Position numbers and translations under genes: made by a program | Assembly: GCF_000716715.1 (NCBI RefSeq) | Contig: NZ_JNYJ01000047.1 | Location: 1 to 64,000, forward strand | Length of the DNA: 64,000 nucleotides | DNA from: Dactylosporangium aurantiacum | GTDB lineage: Bacteria > Actinomycetota > Actinomycetes > Mycobacteriales > Micromonosporaceae | Direction: 5' to 3' | Shown here: positions 1 to 8,547 of the stretch, piece after piece | Layout of the letters: the number at the start of each line of letters is the position of its first letter | How positions within the stretch are numbered: the stretch's first letter is position 1 | Notes under the pieces: generated by a model | What the model was told of the DNA's origin: nothing | Seen by the model: only the letters and a program-made list of their open reading frames with translations | Database searches by the model: none

Positions 1-1655
1 ATCCGCCGCGCCGCCCGCATCGCCGCCCGTACCAAAGCCGCCGACCTCCTCGCCGTCCACGTCATCCGCGGCGACGGCCTCGCCGGCGCCGACCCCGCGA
101 ACCTCGCCCGGCAACGCGTCCTCACCGAGACCCTCGGCGGCACCTACCACCAGGTCGTCGGCAACGACATCCCGGCCGCCCTGCTCGACTTCGCCCGCGG
201 CGTCAACGCCACCCAGCTCGTCCTCGGCGCCAGCCGCCGCGGCCGGCTCGCCCAGGTGCTGTCCCCCGGCGTCGGCGTGACCACCACCGCCGAGTCCGGC
301 TCCATCGACGTGCACCTCGTCACCCACGAGGAGGCCCGGCGCGGCCGGCTGCGCCTGAGCACCACCGGCGGGCTCACCCCGCGACGGCGCCTCGCCGGCG
401 TCGCGCTCGCGCTGCTCGGCCTGCCGCTGCTGACGTTCGGTCTCACCGCCGTCCAGGCGGACATCTCACTGCCCAGCGACATCCTCGCCTTCCTGATGCT
501 GACCGTCGCCGTGGCCCTGGTCGGCGGGCTGTGGCCGGCGCTGCTCGCCGCCGTCGGCAGCTTCCTGCTGCTCAACTACTGCTTCACCCCACCGGTGCAC
601 CGCTTCACCGTCGCCGAACGGGAGAACCTGTTCGCGCTGCTCGCGTTCGTCCTGGTCGCCGCCGCCGTGTCCACCGTGGTCGACCTCGCCGCCAGACGTA
701 CCAGAGAGGCCGCCAGGGCCCGGGCCGAGGCGCAGACCCTGTCCACCCTGGCCGGCAGCGTCCTGCACGGCGACCGGCCGCTACCGGCGCTGCTCGAACG
801 CGTCCGTGAGGTGTTCGGCCTCACCAGCGTCACCCTCCTGCAGCGGCGTACCGGCGAGGACGGCGCCACCGGGCCGCAGCGGCGCACCGGCGAGGACGGC
901 GCCGCCGGCACCTGGCGCATCGCGGCGAACGCCGGCGGCCAGCCGTGCACCGCACCCGCCGACGGGCAGACCGGGGTGCCGATCGACGACGAGCTGACCC
1001 TGGTGCTGCGCGGACCGACCCTCGCCGCGGCCGACCGGCGCCTCGTCGAGGCGTTCGCCGCGCACGCCGCCATCGCACCCCCCTCGCCTCCGCCAAGGCC
1101 GCCGTCGGCGGCCTGCGCAGCCACGACGTGGAGTTCTCCGCCGAGGACCGCGAGGAGCTCCTCGCCACCGCCGAGGAATCCCTCGACCGCGCCGCCGCCG
1201 GCGTCCGCATCCACATCCCCGACGAGCTGCCCGAGGTGTACGCCGACCCGGCGCTGCTGGAACGCATCCTCGTCAACGTCCTCGGCAACGCCGTGCGGCA
1301 CAGCCCGGCCGGGCAGCCGCCGCTGATCAGCGCCAGCGAGCACGCCGGCCTCGTCGAGGTCCGCGTCATCGACCACGGACCCGGCATCGCCGCCGCCGAC
1401 CGGGGCCGGATCTTCCAGCCGTTCCAGCGGCTCGGCGACCGCGACAACACCACCGGGGTCGGTCTCGGCCTCGCCCTGTCCCGCGGGCTCGCCGAGGCCA
1501 TGGGCGGCCGCCTGGAGCCGGAGCACACGCCCGGCGGCGGCCTCACCATGACGCTCACGCTGCGGACGGCGCCGCCGGGATACGCCGACCCGGTACTGCT
1601 GCGGCGGCTCGAGGTGTACCCGCACCCGCACGGCACGCTGGAGGCCACCACATGA
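1..1655 (+). pseudogene. kdpD: KdpD potassium-sensor histidine kinase, 5'-truncated by the window and internally disrupted
   Basis: This is the histidine kinase of the KdpDE potassium-limitation system; the N-terminal KdpD domain lies outside the window. The open frame from base 1 shows the universal-stress-like domain (to about 330), then the hydrophobic segments of the DUF4118 membrane domain (about 390-690) and a GAF-like region to about 1075. The frame then shifts. The downstream frame resumes just after the H box (RTPLASAKAAVGG, from 1074) and ends with good N (NVLGNAVRHS), G1 (DHGPGI) and G2 (GVGLGLALSRG) boxes. The phospho-acceptor histidine is missing, and so is a stretch of the second dimerisation helix near 1189, so the protein cannot work as a normal kinase. 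A 36-bp unit (RRTGEDGA) is duplicated at about 843-905. The cause could be true decay or an assembly fault. Identification is firm; the pseudogene call is strong if the sequence is right. Confidence 0.85.
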
Positions 1656-2365
1656 CCCGCGTCCTCGTCGTCGACGACGAGCCGCAGATCCTGCGCGCGC
1701 TGCGGATCAACCTGCAGGCCCGCCGCTATGACGTCGTCGCGGCGGCCGACGGTACCCAGGCGATCGCCGCCGTCGAGGCCGAGCATCCCGACGTGGTGGT
1801 GCTCGACCTGGGGCTGCCCGACATCGACGGCGTCCACGTCATCCGGGCCCCGCGCGCCTGGACGCCGGTGCCGGTCATCGTGCTGTCCGGCCGCCGCAGC
1901 AGTACCGACAAGATCGACGCCCTGGACGCCGGCGCCGACGACTACGTCACCAAGCCGTTCGACATCGGCGAACTGCTCGCCCGGCTCCGGGCGGTCACCC
2001 GCCGCCACGGCCCCGCCGGCGAACCGGGCCAGGTCCGCATCGGCCGGTACACCGTCGACCTCGCCACCCGCGACGCCCGCCACGACGACGGGCACCGCCC
2101 ACCTCGTCGGCCGCCCGCCGCTGATCGGCGTCGCCGACGGCCGGGCGCGCACCCTGGTGCGCCGCGAGTCGCTGACCGACCTGCTGTCCCGCGACGCCGG
2201 CCACCACGGCGCCTGGCGTGCCCGGCGACCCCGCACCGGCGCAGGTGCCGCTCGGCACGGGCCAGGCCGCCCCGCTCACCCGGCGCCTGCTGCACGAGCC
2301 CGAAGCGGAACCTGGCCGACGGCCGGCCGTCCGCGTCAGCTCAGCGGATCTTGACGCGTTCTTAA
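1652..2365 (+). pseudogene. kdpE: KdpE response regulator with intact receiver and destroyed DNA-binding domain
   Basis: The ATG overlaps the kdpD stop by four bases (ATGA), as in intact kdpDE operons. Residues 1-118 form a good receiver: paired acidic residues DDE near residue 9, phospho-acceptor Asp in VVLDLGLP, and the conserved Lys in DDYVTKPF. After about base 2070 the OmpR-type winged helix cannot be found in any frame. The frame runs on in low-complexity Arg/Pro/Ala, and only a weak echo of the usual C-terminus (EAEPGRRP, about 2307-2330, in another frame) remains. The product could be phosphorylated but should not bind DNA, so kdp control from this locus is probably lost. It is damaged in the same way as the neighbouring kdpD. 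Confidence 0.78.
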
Positions 2366-2441
2366 CGCCGCTCGGGCGGTCAACCGGGCGGTGGCCGGGT
2401 GAGGATGGACCGGCACAGCGTTGACAGCGAAGGGAACCACG

Positions 2442-4385
2442 GTGGGGCAGCCGGCACAGCAGCAGATCTCCCGGCGCCGGCTCCGCGGGTGGCTGCTGGA
2501 GGATCTCAACGCCGAGCACTCCGGGCCGCACGCCAAACCGGGCGGCGAGCACCAGCGGCCGTGGTGGCAGGTGATGTGCCTGACCGGCCTGGACTACTTC
2601 TCCACACTGGGCTACCAGCCGGGCATCGCCGCGCTCGCCGCCGGTGCCGTCTCGCCGTTGGCCACCCTCATCCTGGTGTCGCTGACGCTGCTCGGCGCGT
2701 TGCCGGTGTACCGGCGGGTGGCCCGGGAGAGCCCGCACGGGCAGGGGTCCATCGCCATGCTGGAGCGGATCCTGCCGCGGTGGACCGGCAAGCTGTTCGT
2801 GCTGGCGCTGCTGGGTTTCGCCGCGACCGACTTCATCATCACGATCACCCTGTCGGCCGCCGACGCGACCGCCCACGTGCTGGAGAACCCGTACCTGCCC
2901 GCGGCCGTGCACGGCGAGCAGGTCGTGGTGACGCTGGTCCTGATCGCGCTGCTCGGTGCCGTGTTCCTGCGCGGCTTCAAGGAGGCGATCGGGATCGCGG
3001 TCGGCATCGTCGCGGTGTACCTGACGCTCAACGCGATCGTCGTCGCGGTGGCGCTGGAGCACGTCGCGGCCAACCCGCACGTGGTCGCGGACTGGCGGGC
3101 GCTGCTGAGCACCGAGCACCCCGACATCCTCGGCATCGCGCTGGTGGCGCTGCTGGTGTTCCCGAAGCTGGCGCTGGGCCTGTCCGGGTTCGAGACCGGC
3201 GTCGCGGTCATGCCGCTGATCAAGGGCGACGCCGGCGACGACCCGCGGCAGCCGCGCGGGCGGATCCGCGGCGCGCACCGGCTCCTGACCACCGCCGCCG
3301 TGATCATGAGCGTGTTCCTGGTGGCCAGCAGCTTCGTCACCACCCTGCTCATCCCGCAGCACGAGTTCGAGGCGGGTGGCCGGGCCTACGGCCGGGCCCT
3401 GGCGTACCTGGCGCACTCATACCTCGGCAACGGCTTCGGCACCCTGTACGACATCAGCACCGTGCTCATCCTGTGGTTCGCCGGCGCGTCGGCGATGGCC
3501 GGGCTGCTGAACCTGGTGCCGCAGTACCTGCCGCGCTACGGGATGGCGCCGCGCTGGACCCGGGCCGTGCGCCCGCTCGTCGTCGTGTTCACGATGATCG
3601 CGTTCCTCATCACCGTCGTCTTCGCCGCCGACGTGAACGCGCAGGGCGGCGCCTACGCCACCGGCGTCCTGGTGCTCATCACCTCCGCGGCGGTCGCGGT
3701 CACCATGTCCGCCCGCCGCCGCGGGCACCGCAGGTCCACGGTCGCGTTCGCCGCCGTCACGGTCGTGTTCGCGTACACCACCGTCGACAACGTCATCGAA
3801 CGCCCCGACGGCGTCAAGATCGCCTCGCTGTTCATCCTCGCCATCGTGGCCACCTCGCTGCTGTCGCGCATCCTGCGCGTCACCGAGCTGCGGGTCACCG
3901 AGGTGCGGCTCGACCCGCTCGCGCAGCGCTTCGTCGACGAGGCCGCCGAGGAGGGCGAGATCCGCATCATCGCCAACGAGCCCGACGCCCGCGACGAGGC
4001 CGAGTACCGGGACAAGGAGTTCGAGCAGCGCAAGCACAACCACATCCCGGCCCGGACGTGGCCGCTGTTCCTCGAGGTCACCATCGGTGACCCGTCGGAC
4101 TTCGAAGCGGCGCTGCACGTGACCGGCGAGGAACGCTTCGGCTACCGCATCCTGCGCATGACCAGCCCCACCATAGCCAACGCGATCGCCGCGCTGCTGC
4201 TGCACCTGCGCGACGACACCGGCGACCTGCCGCACATCTACTTCAACTGGACCGAGGGCAATCCCGTCGTGTACCTGTTGCGCTTCCTGTTCCTCGGCGA
4301 CGGCGAGATCGCCCCGGTCACCCGCGAGGTGCTGCGCGAGGCGGAGCCGGACCCGCAGCGCCGCCCGCTGGTCCACGTCGGCTGA
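2442..4385 (+). CDS. APC-superfamily permease with a cytosolic C-terminal domain
   Basis: A membrane transporter of about 647 residues. I chose GTG 2442 because AAGGGAA sits 5-7 bases upstream; a TTG at 2421 is in frame but has no such site. After a hydrophilic N-terminus come the first helix with the APC-like unwound motif ([15 protein letters not shown]) and a PHGQGS loop, then about 11 further hydrophobic segments to about residue 480. The last 160 residues are charged and soluble. The family is usually annotated as amino acid permease, but substrate cannot be read from sequence. Its place directly behind kdpDE, and its general resemblance to APC potassium importers with a cytosolic tail, make a cation substrate a real alternative. 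The gene is intact, unlike its two upstream neighbours. Confidence 0.85.
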   Translation: MGQPAQQQISRRRLRGWLLEDLNAEHSGPHAKPGGEHQRPWWQVMCLTGLDYFSTLGYQPGIAALAAGAVSPLATLILVSLTLLGALPVYRRVARESPHGQGSIAMLERILPRWTGKLFVLALLGFAATDFIITITLSAADATAHVLENPYLPAAVHGEQVVVTLVLIALLGAVFLRGFKEAIGIAVGIVAVYLTLNAIVVAVALEHVAANPHVVADWRALLSTEHPDILGIALVALLVFPKLALGLSGFETGVAVMPLIKGDAGDDPRQPRGRIRGAHRLLTTAAVIMSVFLVASSFVTTLLIPQHEFEAGGRAYGRALAYLAHSYLGNGFGTLYDISTVLILWFAGASAMAGLLNLVPQYLPRYGMAPRWTRAVRPLVVVFTMIAFLITVVFAADVNAQGGAYATGVLVLITSAAVAVTMSARRRGHRRSTVAFAAVTVVFAYTTVDNVIERPDGVKIASLFILAIVATSLLSRILRVTELRVTEVRLDPLAQRFVDEAAEEGEIRIIANEPDARDEAEYRDKEFEQRKHNHIPARTWPLFLEVTIGDPSDFEAALHVTGEERFGYRILRMTSPTIANAIAALLLHLRDDTGDLPHIYFNWTEGNPVVYLLRFLFLGDGEIAPVTREVLREAEPDPQRRPLVHVG

Positions 4386-4464
4386 CGGGCGTTAGGGACC
4401 TGACCGGCCGGGTAGGGCCCCGCTGGTCAAGGTCACGGTCGTCCCCCGGTGTGGAGGTCACGAC

Positions 4465-4677
4465 ATGCTCGATCGCGAACCGGCGTTCCGCCCGCCGCGC
4501 CTGCGCGCCGGCGCGCCGCCGCAGGCGTACACCCCACCGGCCCTGGACAACCAGACGCCCTGGCAGGAGCTGTTCCGGGCGCACACCGGCCAGATGGACT
4601 CCGGCAGCTGCCTCGACTTCGCCGTCGCCTACCAGGACGTCGCGCACACGAAAGGACTGCCCCGTGACTCACACTGA
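4465..4677 (+). CDS. Small conserved-looking protein preceding and overlapping the dehydrogenase gene
   Basis: A 70-residue ORF with an excellent GGAGGT site six bases before its ATG. It is proline/alanine-rich at first, then has a compact stretch (TPWQELFRAHTGQMDSG). I do not recognise a family. Its 3' end overlaps the next gene's GTG start by 14 bases in another frame, an arrangement typical of translational coupling, so it is probably made together with the CtBP-like dehydrogenase. No signal peptide or membrane helix is visible. The ribosome binding site is the main support for it being real. Confidence 0.55.
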   Translation: MLDREPAFRPPRLRAGAPPQAYTPPALDNQTPWQELFRAHTGQMDSGSCLDFAVAYQDVAHTKGLPRDSH

Positions 4678-5659
4678 CCGCGCAACGATCATGGTCGCCG
4701 ACTATGACTTCGGCGACGTGGACATCGAGAGGGCCATCGCCGAGAAGGCCGGGTTCGAGCTGCAGGCGTACCGGTGCAAGACGGAGGAGGAACTCATCCG
4801 GTACGGCCGCGACGCCGACGCCATCCTCACCCAGTACGTGCAGATCAGCGCGGCCGCCATGGACCAGCTGCCGAAGTGCCGCGTGATCGCCCGCTACGGC
4901 ACCGGCGTCGACACCGTGGACGTCGACGCCGCCACCCGCCACGGCATCCAGGTCACCAACGCGCCCAACGACTGGTGCGCCGAGGAGGTCGCCGACCACG
5001 CGATCGCCCTCTGGCTGGCCGCCGCCCGGAAGATCAACGAGTACGACGCGGCCATCCGCGCCGGCTCGTGGACCTGGCAGACCGGCGAGCCGATCTGGCG
5101 GCTGAGCGGGCAGGTCTTCGGCATCCTCGGCTTCGGGGCGATCGCCCAGCTCATCGCCGACCGGGCCCGCCCGTTCGGGGTCCGCCTGATCGCCCACGAC
5201 CCGTTCGTGCCCGACGACCGCGTCCGCGCCCACAGCGTCGAGCCGGTCTCCTTCGACGAACTCGTCGAGACCTCCGACTTCCTCACCATCCAGGCGCCGC
5301 TGACCGCGGACACCCACCACCTGTTCGACCGCGCGACGCTCGCCCGGATGCAGCCGACCGCGATCCTCATCAACACCGCCCGCGGCCCCATCGTCGAGGA
5401 CACCGCCCTCGCCGACGCCCTCACCACCGGCACCATCGCCGGCGCGGCGCTGGACGACCTGGAGGAGGAGCCGGCCAAGCACCGCGACTGGCGCCCCGAC
5501 AACCCGCTGCTGCACCTGCCGAACACGGTCGTCACGCCGCACGCCGCGTACTACTCCGAGCAGTCCCTGCGCACGGTGCGCGCCCTCGCCGCCGAGGAGG
5601 CGGTCCGGGTGCTCACCGGCCAGACCCCGCAGTCCCCGGTCAACACCGTCAGCCGCTGA
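4664..5659 (+). CDS. C-terminal-binding-protein-like D-2-hydroxyacid dehydrogenase
   Basis: An NAD-dependent D-isomer 2-hydroxyacid dehydrogenase of the CtBP subgroup, 331 residues and soluble. GTG 4664 is chosen because AAAGGAC lies about seven bases upstream. Visible landmarks are the Rossmann dinucleotide loop (GFGAIAQLIA), the substrate-binding Arg in INTARGPIVE, an acidic catalytic position in the DDLEEEP segment and the catalytic His in VVTPHAAYYSEQ. The substrate is not predictable; family members reduce or oxidise assorted 2-oxo acids. It appears to form a two-gene unit with the small ORF it overlaps. A gene-poor 267-bp stretch follows. Confidence 0.9.
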   Translation: MTHTDRATIMVADYDFGDVDIERAIAEKAGFELQAYRCKTEEELIRYGRDADAILTQYVQISAAAMDQLPKCRVIARYGTGVDTVDVDAATRHGIQVTNAPNDWCAEEVADHAIALWLAAARKINEYDAAIRAGSWTWQTGEPIWRLSGQVFGILGFGAIAQLIADRARPFGVRLIAHDPFVPDDRVRAHSVEPVSFDELVETSDFLTIQAPLTADTHHLFDRATLARMQPTAILINTARGPIVEDTALADALTTGTIAGAALDDLEEEPAKHRDWRPDNPLLHLPNTVVTPHAAYYSEQSLRTVRALAAEEAVRVLTGQTPQSPVNTVSR

Positions 5660-5902
5660 CCACCGGCCGGGGCGTGAGCGGATGCGTGTTCAGACCTCGA
5701 TGCGAAGCGAGGAGATCACGGCGTTCGCAGCCCACGAGCCCGCGTCGTCGCTTGACGGTGCGGCGTTGCGTTGATCCGTCGGCCCGGCGGAGCACCAGGA
5801 CACCGTCGAAGGGCTCTTTCGGATGCCAGCCCACCCAGCCTCTGATGTACGAGGTTGGTGGCGTGCGTGCCGGCGACGGGTATCCGACATTGTGATACCC
5901 GG

Positions 5903-5936
5903 GTACCTTCATGGAACCTGAGTTCCATGAAGGTAC
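5903..5936. repeat. Perfect 15-bp inverted repeat (4-nt loop) containing a start codon
   Basis: The arms GTACCTTCATGGAAC (5903-5917) and GTTCCATGAAGGTAC (5922-5936) are perfect complements around the loop CTGA. The right arm contains the ATG of the ricin-lectin gene (5927), and the left arm contains a mirror-image ATG on the minus strand. In RNA the ribosome start would be buried in a 15-bp stem. It may be a protein-binding operator, an RNA structure controlling initiation, or the end of a lost mobile element. Confidence 0.85.
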
Positions 5937-6508
5937 TTCGTGGGGTGCTCGGGGTGACGGTGACGCTGGCGGCGGCGGTCCTGCCCGCGGGGTCGTCGCG
6001 GGCCGCGCTGGACGCCTACGGCTACACCAACTACGTGCGCAACGTCGCCACCCGCAAGTGCCTGGAGATCGGCGGCTTCAACACCCAGCCGTACGGGCCG
6101 GCCGTGCAGTTCAGCTGCGTCTTCGGCACGAACCAGGCGTGGGAGGTGTACCAGCGCGGCGGCGGCCTGCAGCTGCGCGCGCTGCACACCGCCAGCAGCG
6201 ACTTCTACGCCTCCGGCTGCCTCGGGGTGCCCGGCGCCAGCACCGGGGACGGCGTGCTGGTCATCCAGATGGCCTGCGAGGAAGGCGACCACGTGCGCTG
6301 GCTGGAGGACGACACCCCGGTCAGCGCGCCGCGCGCGATCGCGGTGCTGTACGAGGGCAGCTTCACGCTGCGCAACGCGTTCAGCGGCAAGTGCCTGTCG
6401 GTGGCCGCCGGCAGCACCGCCGACTGGGCCCCGGTCGTCCAGCGCACCTGCGACGGATCCGGAGACCAGCGCTGGCAGACGGTCCCGTACCAGAACCCGT
6501 ACGGATGA
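5927..6508 (+). CDS. Secreted ricin-type beta-trefoil lectin
   Basis: A 193-residue exported protein. The ATG at 5927 opens a clear Sec signal peptide (MKVLRGVLGV, hydrophobic core, cleavage after about residue 26, SSRA). The mature part is a ricin-B/CBM13-like beta-trefoil made almost of this domain alone, with trefoil repeats marked by KCLEIGG, a QAWEV motif, KCLSVAAG and the final QRW. It should bind a carbohydrate outside the cell; the ligand is unknown. No enzyme domain is attached, unlike the RICIN-tailed glycosidases at 37-44 kb. Its start codon is inside the perfect inverted repeat, and no ordinary Shine-Dalgarno is free upstream, which suggests unusual translational control. Confidence 0.85.
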   Translation: MKVLRGVLGVTVTLAAAVLPAGSSRAALDAYGYTNYVRNVATRKCLEIGGFNTQPYGPAVQFSCVFGTNQAWEVYQRGGGLQLRALHTASSDFYASGCLGVPGASTGDGVLVIQMACEEGDHVRWLEDDTPVSAPRAIAVLYEGSFTLRNAFSGKCLSVAAGSTADWAPVVQRTCDGSGDQRWQTVPYQNPYG

Positions 6509-6745
6509 GCACGACGCCGCCGGCGCCGGGAGACGCCGCCGAGCCGGGCCTTCGTGCCGCCGGTTGCGGCGCCGCCCTCGGGAGTGCATCACCCCACAGT
6601 AATTGAGGGGTCACTATTTGGGATCGGCGACGACAGGGGTCGTGCATTGCGGCTATGTTGTCTACTTGCGCCAGGGGTGACGGTCCCGCGGCATCGGACC
6701 GTCCGGTCGCCTGGTGAACTGCACCGAATCACGCGGGGAGCAGCA
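6509..6745. other. Intergenic, no gene supported
   Basis: Between the lectin gene and the 36-residue ORF I see no supported coding sequence. Base composition here and in 6857-7199 is less biased than in the flanking genes, and reading frames run in low-complexity Arg/Pro/Ala. No clear terminator hairpin was found after the lectin. Confidence 0.5.
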
Positions 6746-6856
6746 ATGACCCACGATCACGCGATCGTGATCAGCATGAATGCAACCTTCGCCGGCCGGC
6801 AGATCGCACTGCGTTCCATCGCCGCGTTACCGCAGGACGTGCCGGCCGCGGCCTAG
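6746..6856 (+). CDS. 36-residue peptide ORF upstream of the AdoMet-decarboxylase cluster
   Basis: A short ORF with GGGGAG five bases before its ATG. The product starts MTHDHAIVIS and ends in a short Ala tail (DVPAAA). Codons 4-9 contain a 7-bp inverted repeat (6755-6761 with 6766-6772, loop CGAT). No family is recognised. It could be a regulatory leader peptide, a peptide-product precursor for the enzymes that follow, or a chance ORF. The strong promoter-like element at 7200 lies after it, so it is probably not on the main cluster transcript. Confidence 0.4.
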   Translation: MTHDHAIVISMNATFAGRQIALRSIAALPQDVPAAA

Positions 6857-7199
6857 CCGCCCGAGCGGCATCATCGCACCGCGCGACCACCGGTCCGCGC
6901 AAATCCGAGCAACGGCCCGCCGATCCAGCGCGCCGCCGGAGAAAGCCCGCGCACGGCCGAAACGCCTGCGTACCGCCGAACGGCCTGCCCGCTCGAACAT
7001 CGGCGCGCCACTAACACCGGCCCGCCGCCGACATTTCGCGGCCATCACCATCGGCGGGCCGGCCGCCGCGCGCCGTCAATACCAGCGTGCCGTGGATACC
7101 CGCGCGGCGCGCACTCCGGACCTGGTCGCGCCCTGTCACCGCGTCGATGAATTCTGCGTGACCACGAGTTCGACATCGAATTCCATCGCACGCAAAGCA
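6857..7199. other. Gene-free upstream region of the AdoMet-decarboxylase cluster
   Basis: About 340 bases without a supported ORF, becoming visibly AT-richer towards its end (from about 7140). It leads directly into the promoter-like element at 7200-7229 and probably holds upstream regulatory sequence. Confidence 0.45.
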
Positions 7200-7229
7200 T
7201 TGACATCAATCAATGATCGTGACTACGGT
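7200..7229 (+). promoter_or_regulatory. Vegetative sigma-type promoter for the AdoMet-decarboxylase cluster
   Basis: TTGACA at 7200-7205 and TACGGT at 7224-7229 are separated by 18 bases in a locally AT-rich stretch. This matches the housekeeping actinobacterial consensus (TTGACA, TANNNT). It lies about 115 bases before the first gene of the cluster, leaving a leader of about 110 nt. Confidence 0.6.
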
Positions 7230-7345
7230 CGGATGCGAAAGCCGATAACGCAGCCCGGTGCACCGCGTCTCACACGCCGATAGCCGGGTGCCGAGCGCTG
7301 CATTCTCGCGCCCCGCCGAACCCCATCACGATGAGGAGCTTGTCC

Positions 7346-8083
7346 GTGCCCACGGAACTCGTGCCGATCTTCGCATCGGCGCCAGAATCGCCGTTCGCCG
7401 ACGATCCGGTGGTGCAGCTGCGCTGCGACCCGGCGGCCCTGCCGGAGCCGCTCCGGCAGGACTTCACCGCACTGTCCGGCGACTTCGACAATCTCGCCGA
7501 CGACCTGTGGCTCAAGTCAGAATATGTGTTCCGGCAGCGCCGCTTCGGCAGATTCGTGGTCGATCTGGAAACGGGGGCGACCGAGCCGCTGGAGGATCAG
7601 CCGTTCTATCAGAGCACCGATGTCAACCATTATGCCGGCGGTATTGAACGGCGGTTCGAATCGCTGGAGAAACGCACGCAGGACAACACGTTCCTGGCGG
7701 CGCTGATGCGCTCGGTGCTCGCCCTGCTGCCGGCGCGGGACCGCGACCGGGCCACCCGCTGGGAGTGCGGCGTGCACCTCATGCGCATCATCGCCCGGCC
7801 CGGCCAGCCCGGGTTTCCGGCGCCGGAGGGGATGCACCGCGACGGGCACGCCTTCACCGCGCTCACGCTCATGCGGCGCACCGACGTGGACGGTGCGGTC
7901 AGCCGCTTCGCCACGCCCGACGGCGCCGTCTACCGGGAGCTGGTCATGCAGGAGCCCGGCGACACCGTCGTGTTCCAGGACCCCAGGTGCATGCACGACG
8001 TGACCCCGATCGAGGTACGGCCGGGTGCGCCCGTCGGGGTGCGGGACATCTGCGGCTTCTCCGTGAACCCGGTCGAGGCGTGA
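7346..8083 (+). CDS. 2-oxoglutarate/Fe(II)-dependent oxygenase, PF10014 (2OG-Fe_Oxy_2) type
   Basis: A non-haem iron oxygenase of about 245 residues in the family that includes bacterial free-amino-acid hydroxylases such as isoleucine dioxygenase. The HxD iron motif is in GMHRDGHAF and the distal His in RCMHDVTPIE. A late Arg in VGVRDICGF or RPGAPVG would bind the 2-oxoglutarate carboxylate. GTG 7346 is preferred because GAGGAG lies seven bases upstream; an in-frame ATG at 7331 has no site. It is the first gene after the cluster promoter. Its likely role is hydroxylation or oxidation of a small amino-acid-like intermediate or product; the substrate is unknown. Confidence 0.85.
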   Translation: MPTELVPIFASAPESPFADDPVVQLRCDPAALPEPLRQDFTALSGDFDNLADDLWLKSEYVFRQRRFGRFVVDLETGATEPLEDQPFYQSTDVNHYAGGIERRFESLEKRTQDNTFLAALMRSVLALLPARDRDRATRWECGVHLMRIIARPGQPGFPAPEGMHRDGHAFTALTLMRRTDVDGAVSRFATPDGAVYRELVMQEPGDTVVFQDPRCMHDVTPIEVRPGAPVGVRDICGFSVNPVEA

Positions 8084-8097
8084 GGCGGGGTGCACAC

Positions 8098-8547
8098 ATG
8101 CAGCTGACCGGAGCGACCGCAGGACCCGACATCATCGCCGACCGGTTCCCGGCGCACCCGCCGGTGCCGGACGACCGGCACATCCTCAGCGACGGCGTCG
8201 ACCGGTACGTCGGCAACCACCTGCTCATCGACCTGTCCGGCGCGCAACGCACGGACGACCTGCGCCACGTCGAGGACGCGCTGCGCCGGTGCGTCGCGGC
8301 GGCCTCGGCGACCCTGCTCAACATCTACCTGCACCACTTCACGCCCAACGGCGGCATCTCCGGCGTGGTGGTGCTGGCCGAGTCACACATCAGCATCCAC
8401 AGCTGGCCCGAGCGCGAGTTCGCCGCCATCGACATGTTCATGTGCGGCGCCGCCGAGCCGCGCAACGCGATCCCGGTGCTGCAGGAGGCGTTCGCGCCCA
8501 GCGGCATCGCGGTGCACGAGTACCGGCGAGGACTGGGGTGGGTGTGA
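8098..8547 (+). CDS. speD: Pyruvoyl-dependent S-adenosylmethionine decarboxylase
   Basis: A prokaryotic class 1 AdoMet decarboxylase proenzyme of 149 residues. The self-cleavage site is plain: in ESHISIHSWPE the Glu-Ser bond is cut and the Ser becomes the pyruvoyl group. The following catalytic His and the Cys of MFMCGAAEP match the family's proton donor positions. The product would be decarboxylated AdoMet, the normal aminopropyl donor. No spermidine-synthase-like gene is in the window, but a complete MTA salvage set is encoded downstream, so dcAdoMet is probably consumed by a cluster enzyme. Some SpeD paralogues decarboxylate arginine or ornithine instead, which is an alternative. It overlaps the next gene by four bases (GTGA). 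Confidence 0.9.
   Translation: MQLTGATAGPDIIADRFPAHPPVPDDRHILSDGVDRYVGNHLLIDLSGAQRTDDLRHVEDALRRCVAAASATLLNIYLHHFTPNGGISGVVVLAESHISIHSWPEREFAAIDMFMCGAAEPRNAIPVLQEAFAPSGIAVHEYRRGLGWV

Noticed and set aside
843..905. Duplicated 36-bp unit in kdpD as a possible CRISPR-like repeat
   Set aside because: Only two copies, coding in frame, no spacers. No CRISPR array is present anywhere in the window.
5649..5912. 87-codon minus-strand ORF facing the lectin gene
   Set aside because: Composition is plausible and its start lies in the inverted repeat, but there is no ribosome site, no recognisable domain and it overlaps the dehydrogenase end; kept only as part of the inverted-repeat finding.
6746..8083. 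Interpretation of the 36-residue ORF and the oxygenase as a proven peptide-modification system
   Set aside because: The promoter-like element separates them, the PF10014 family acts mostly on free amino acids, and no peptide-recognition domain or leader protease is present.
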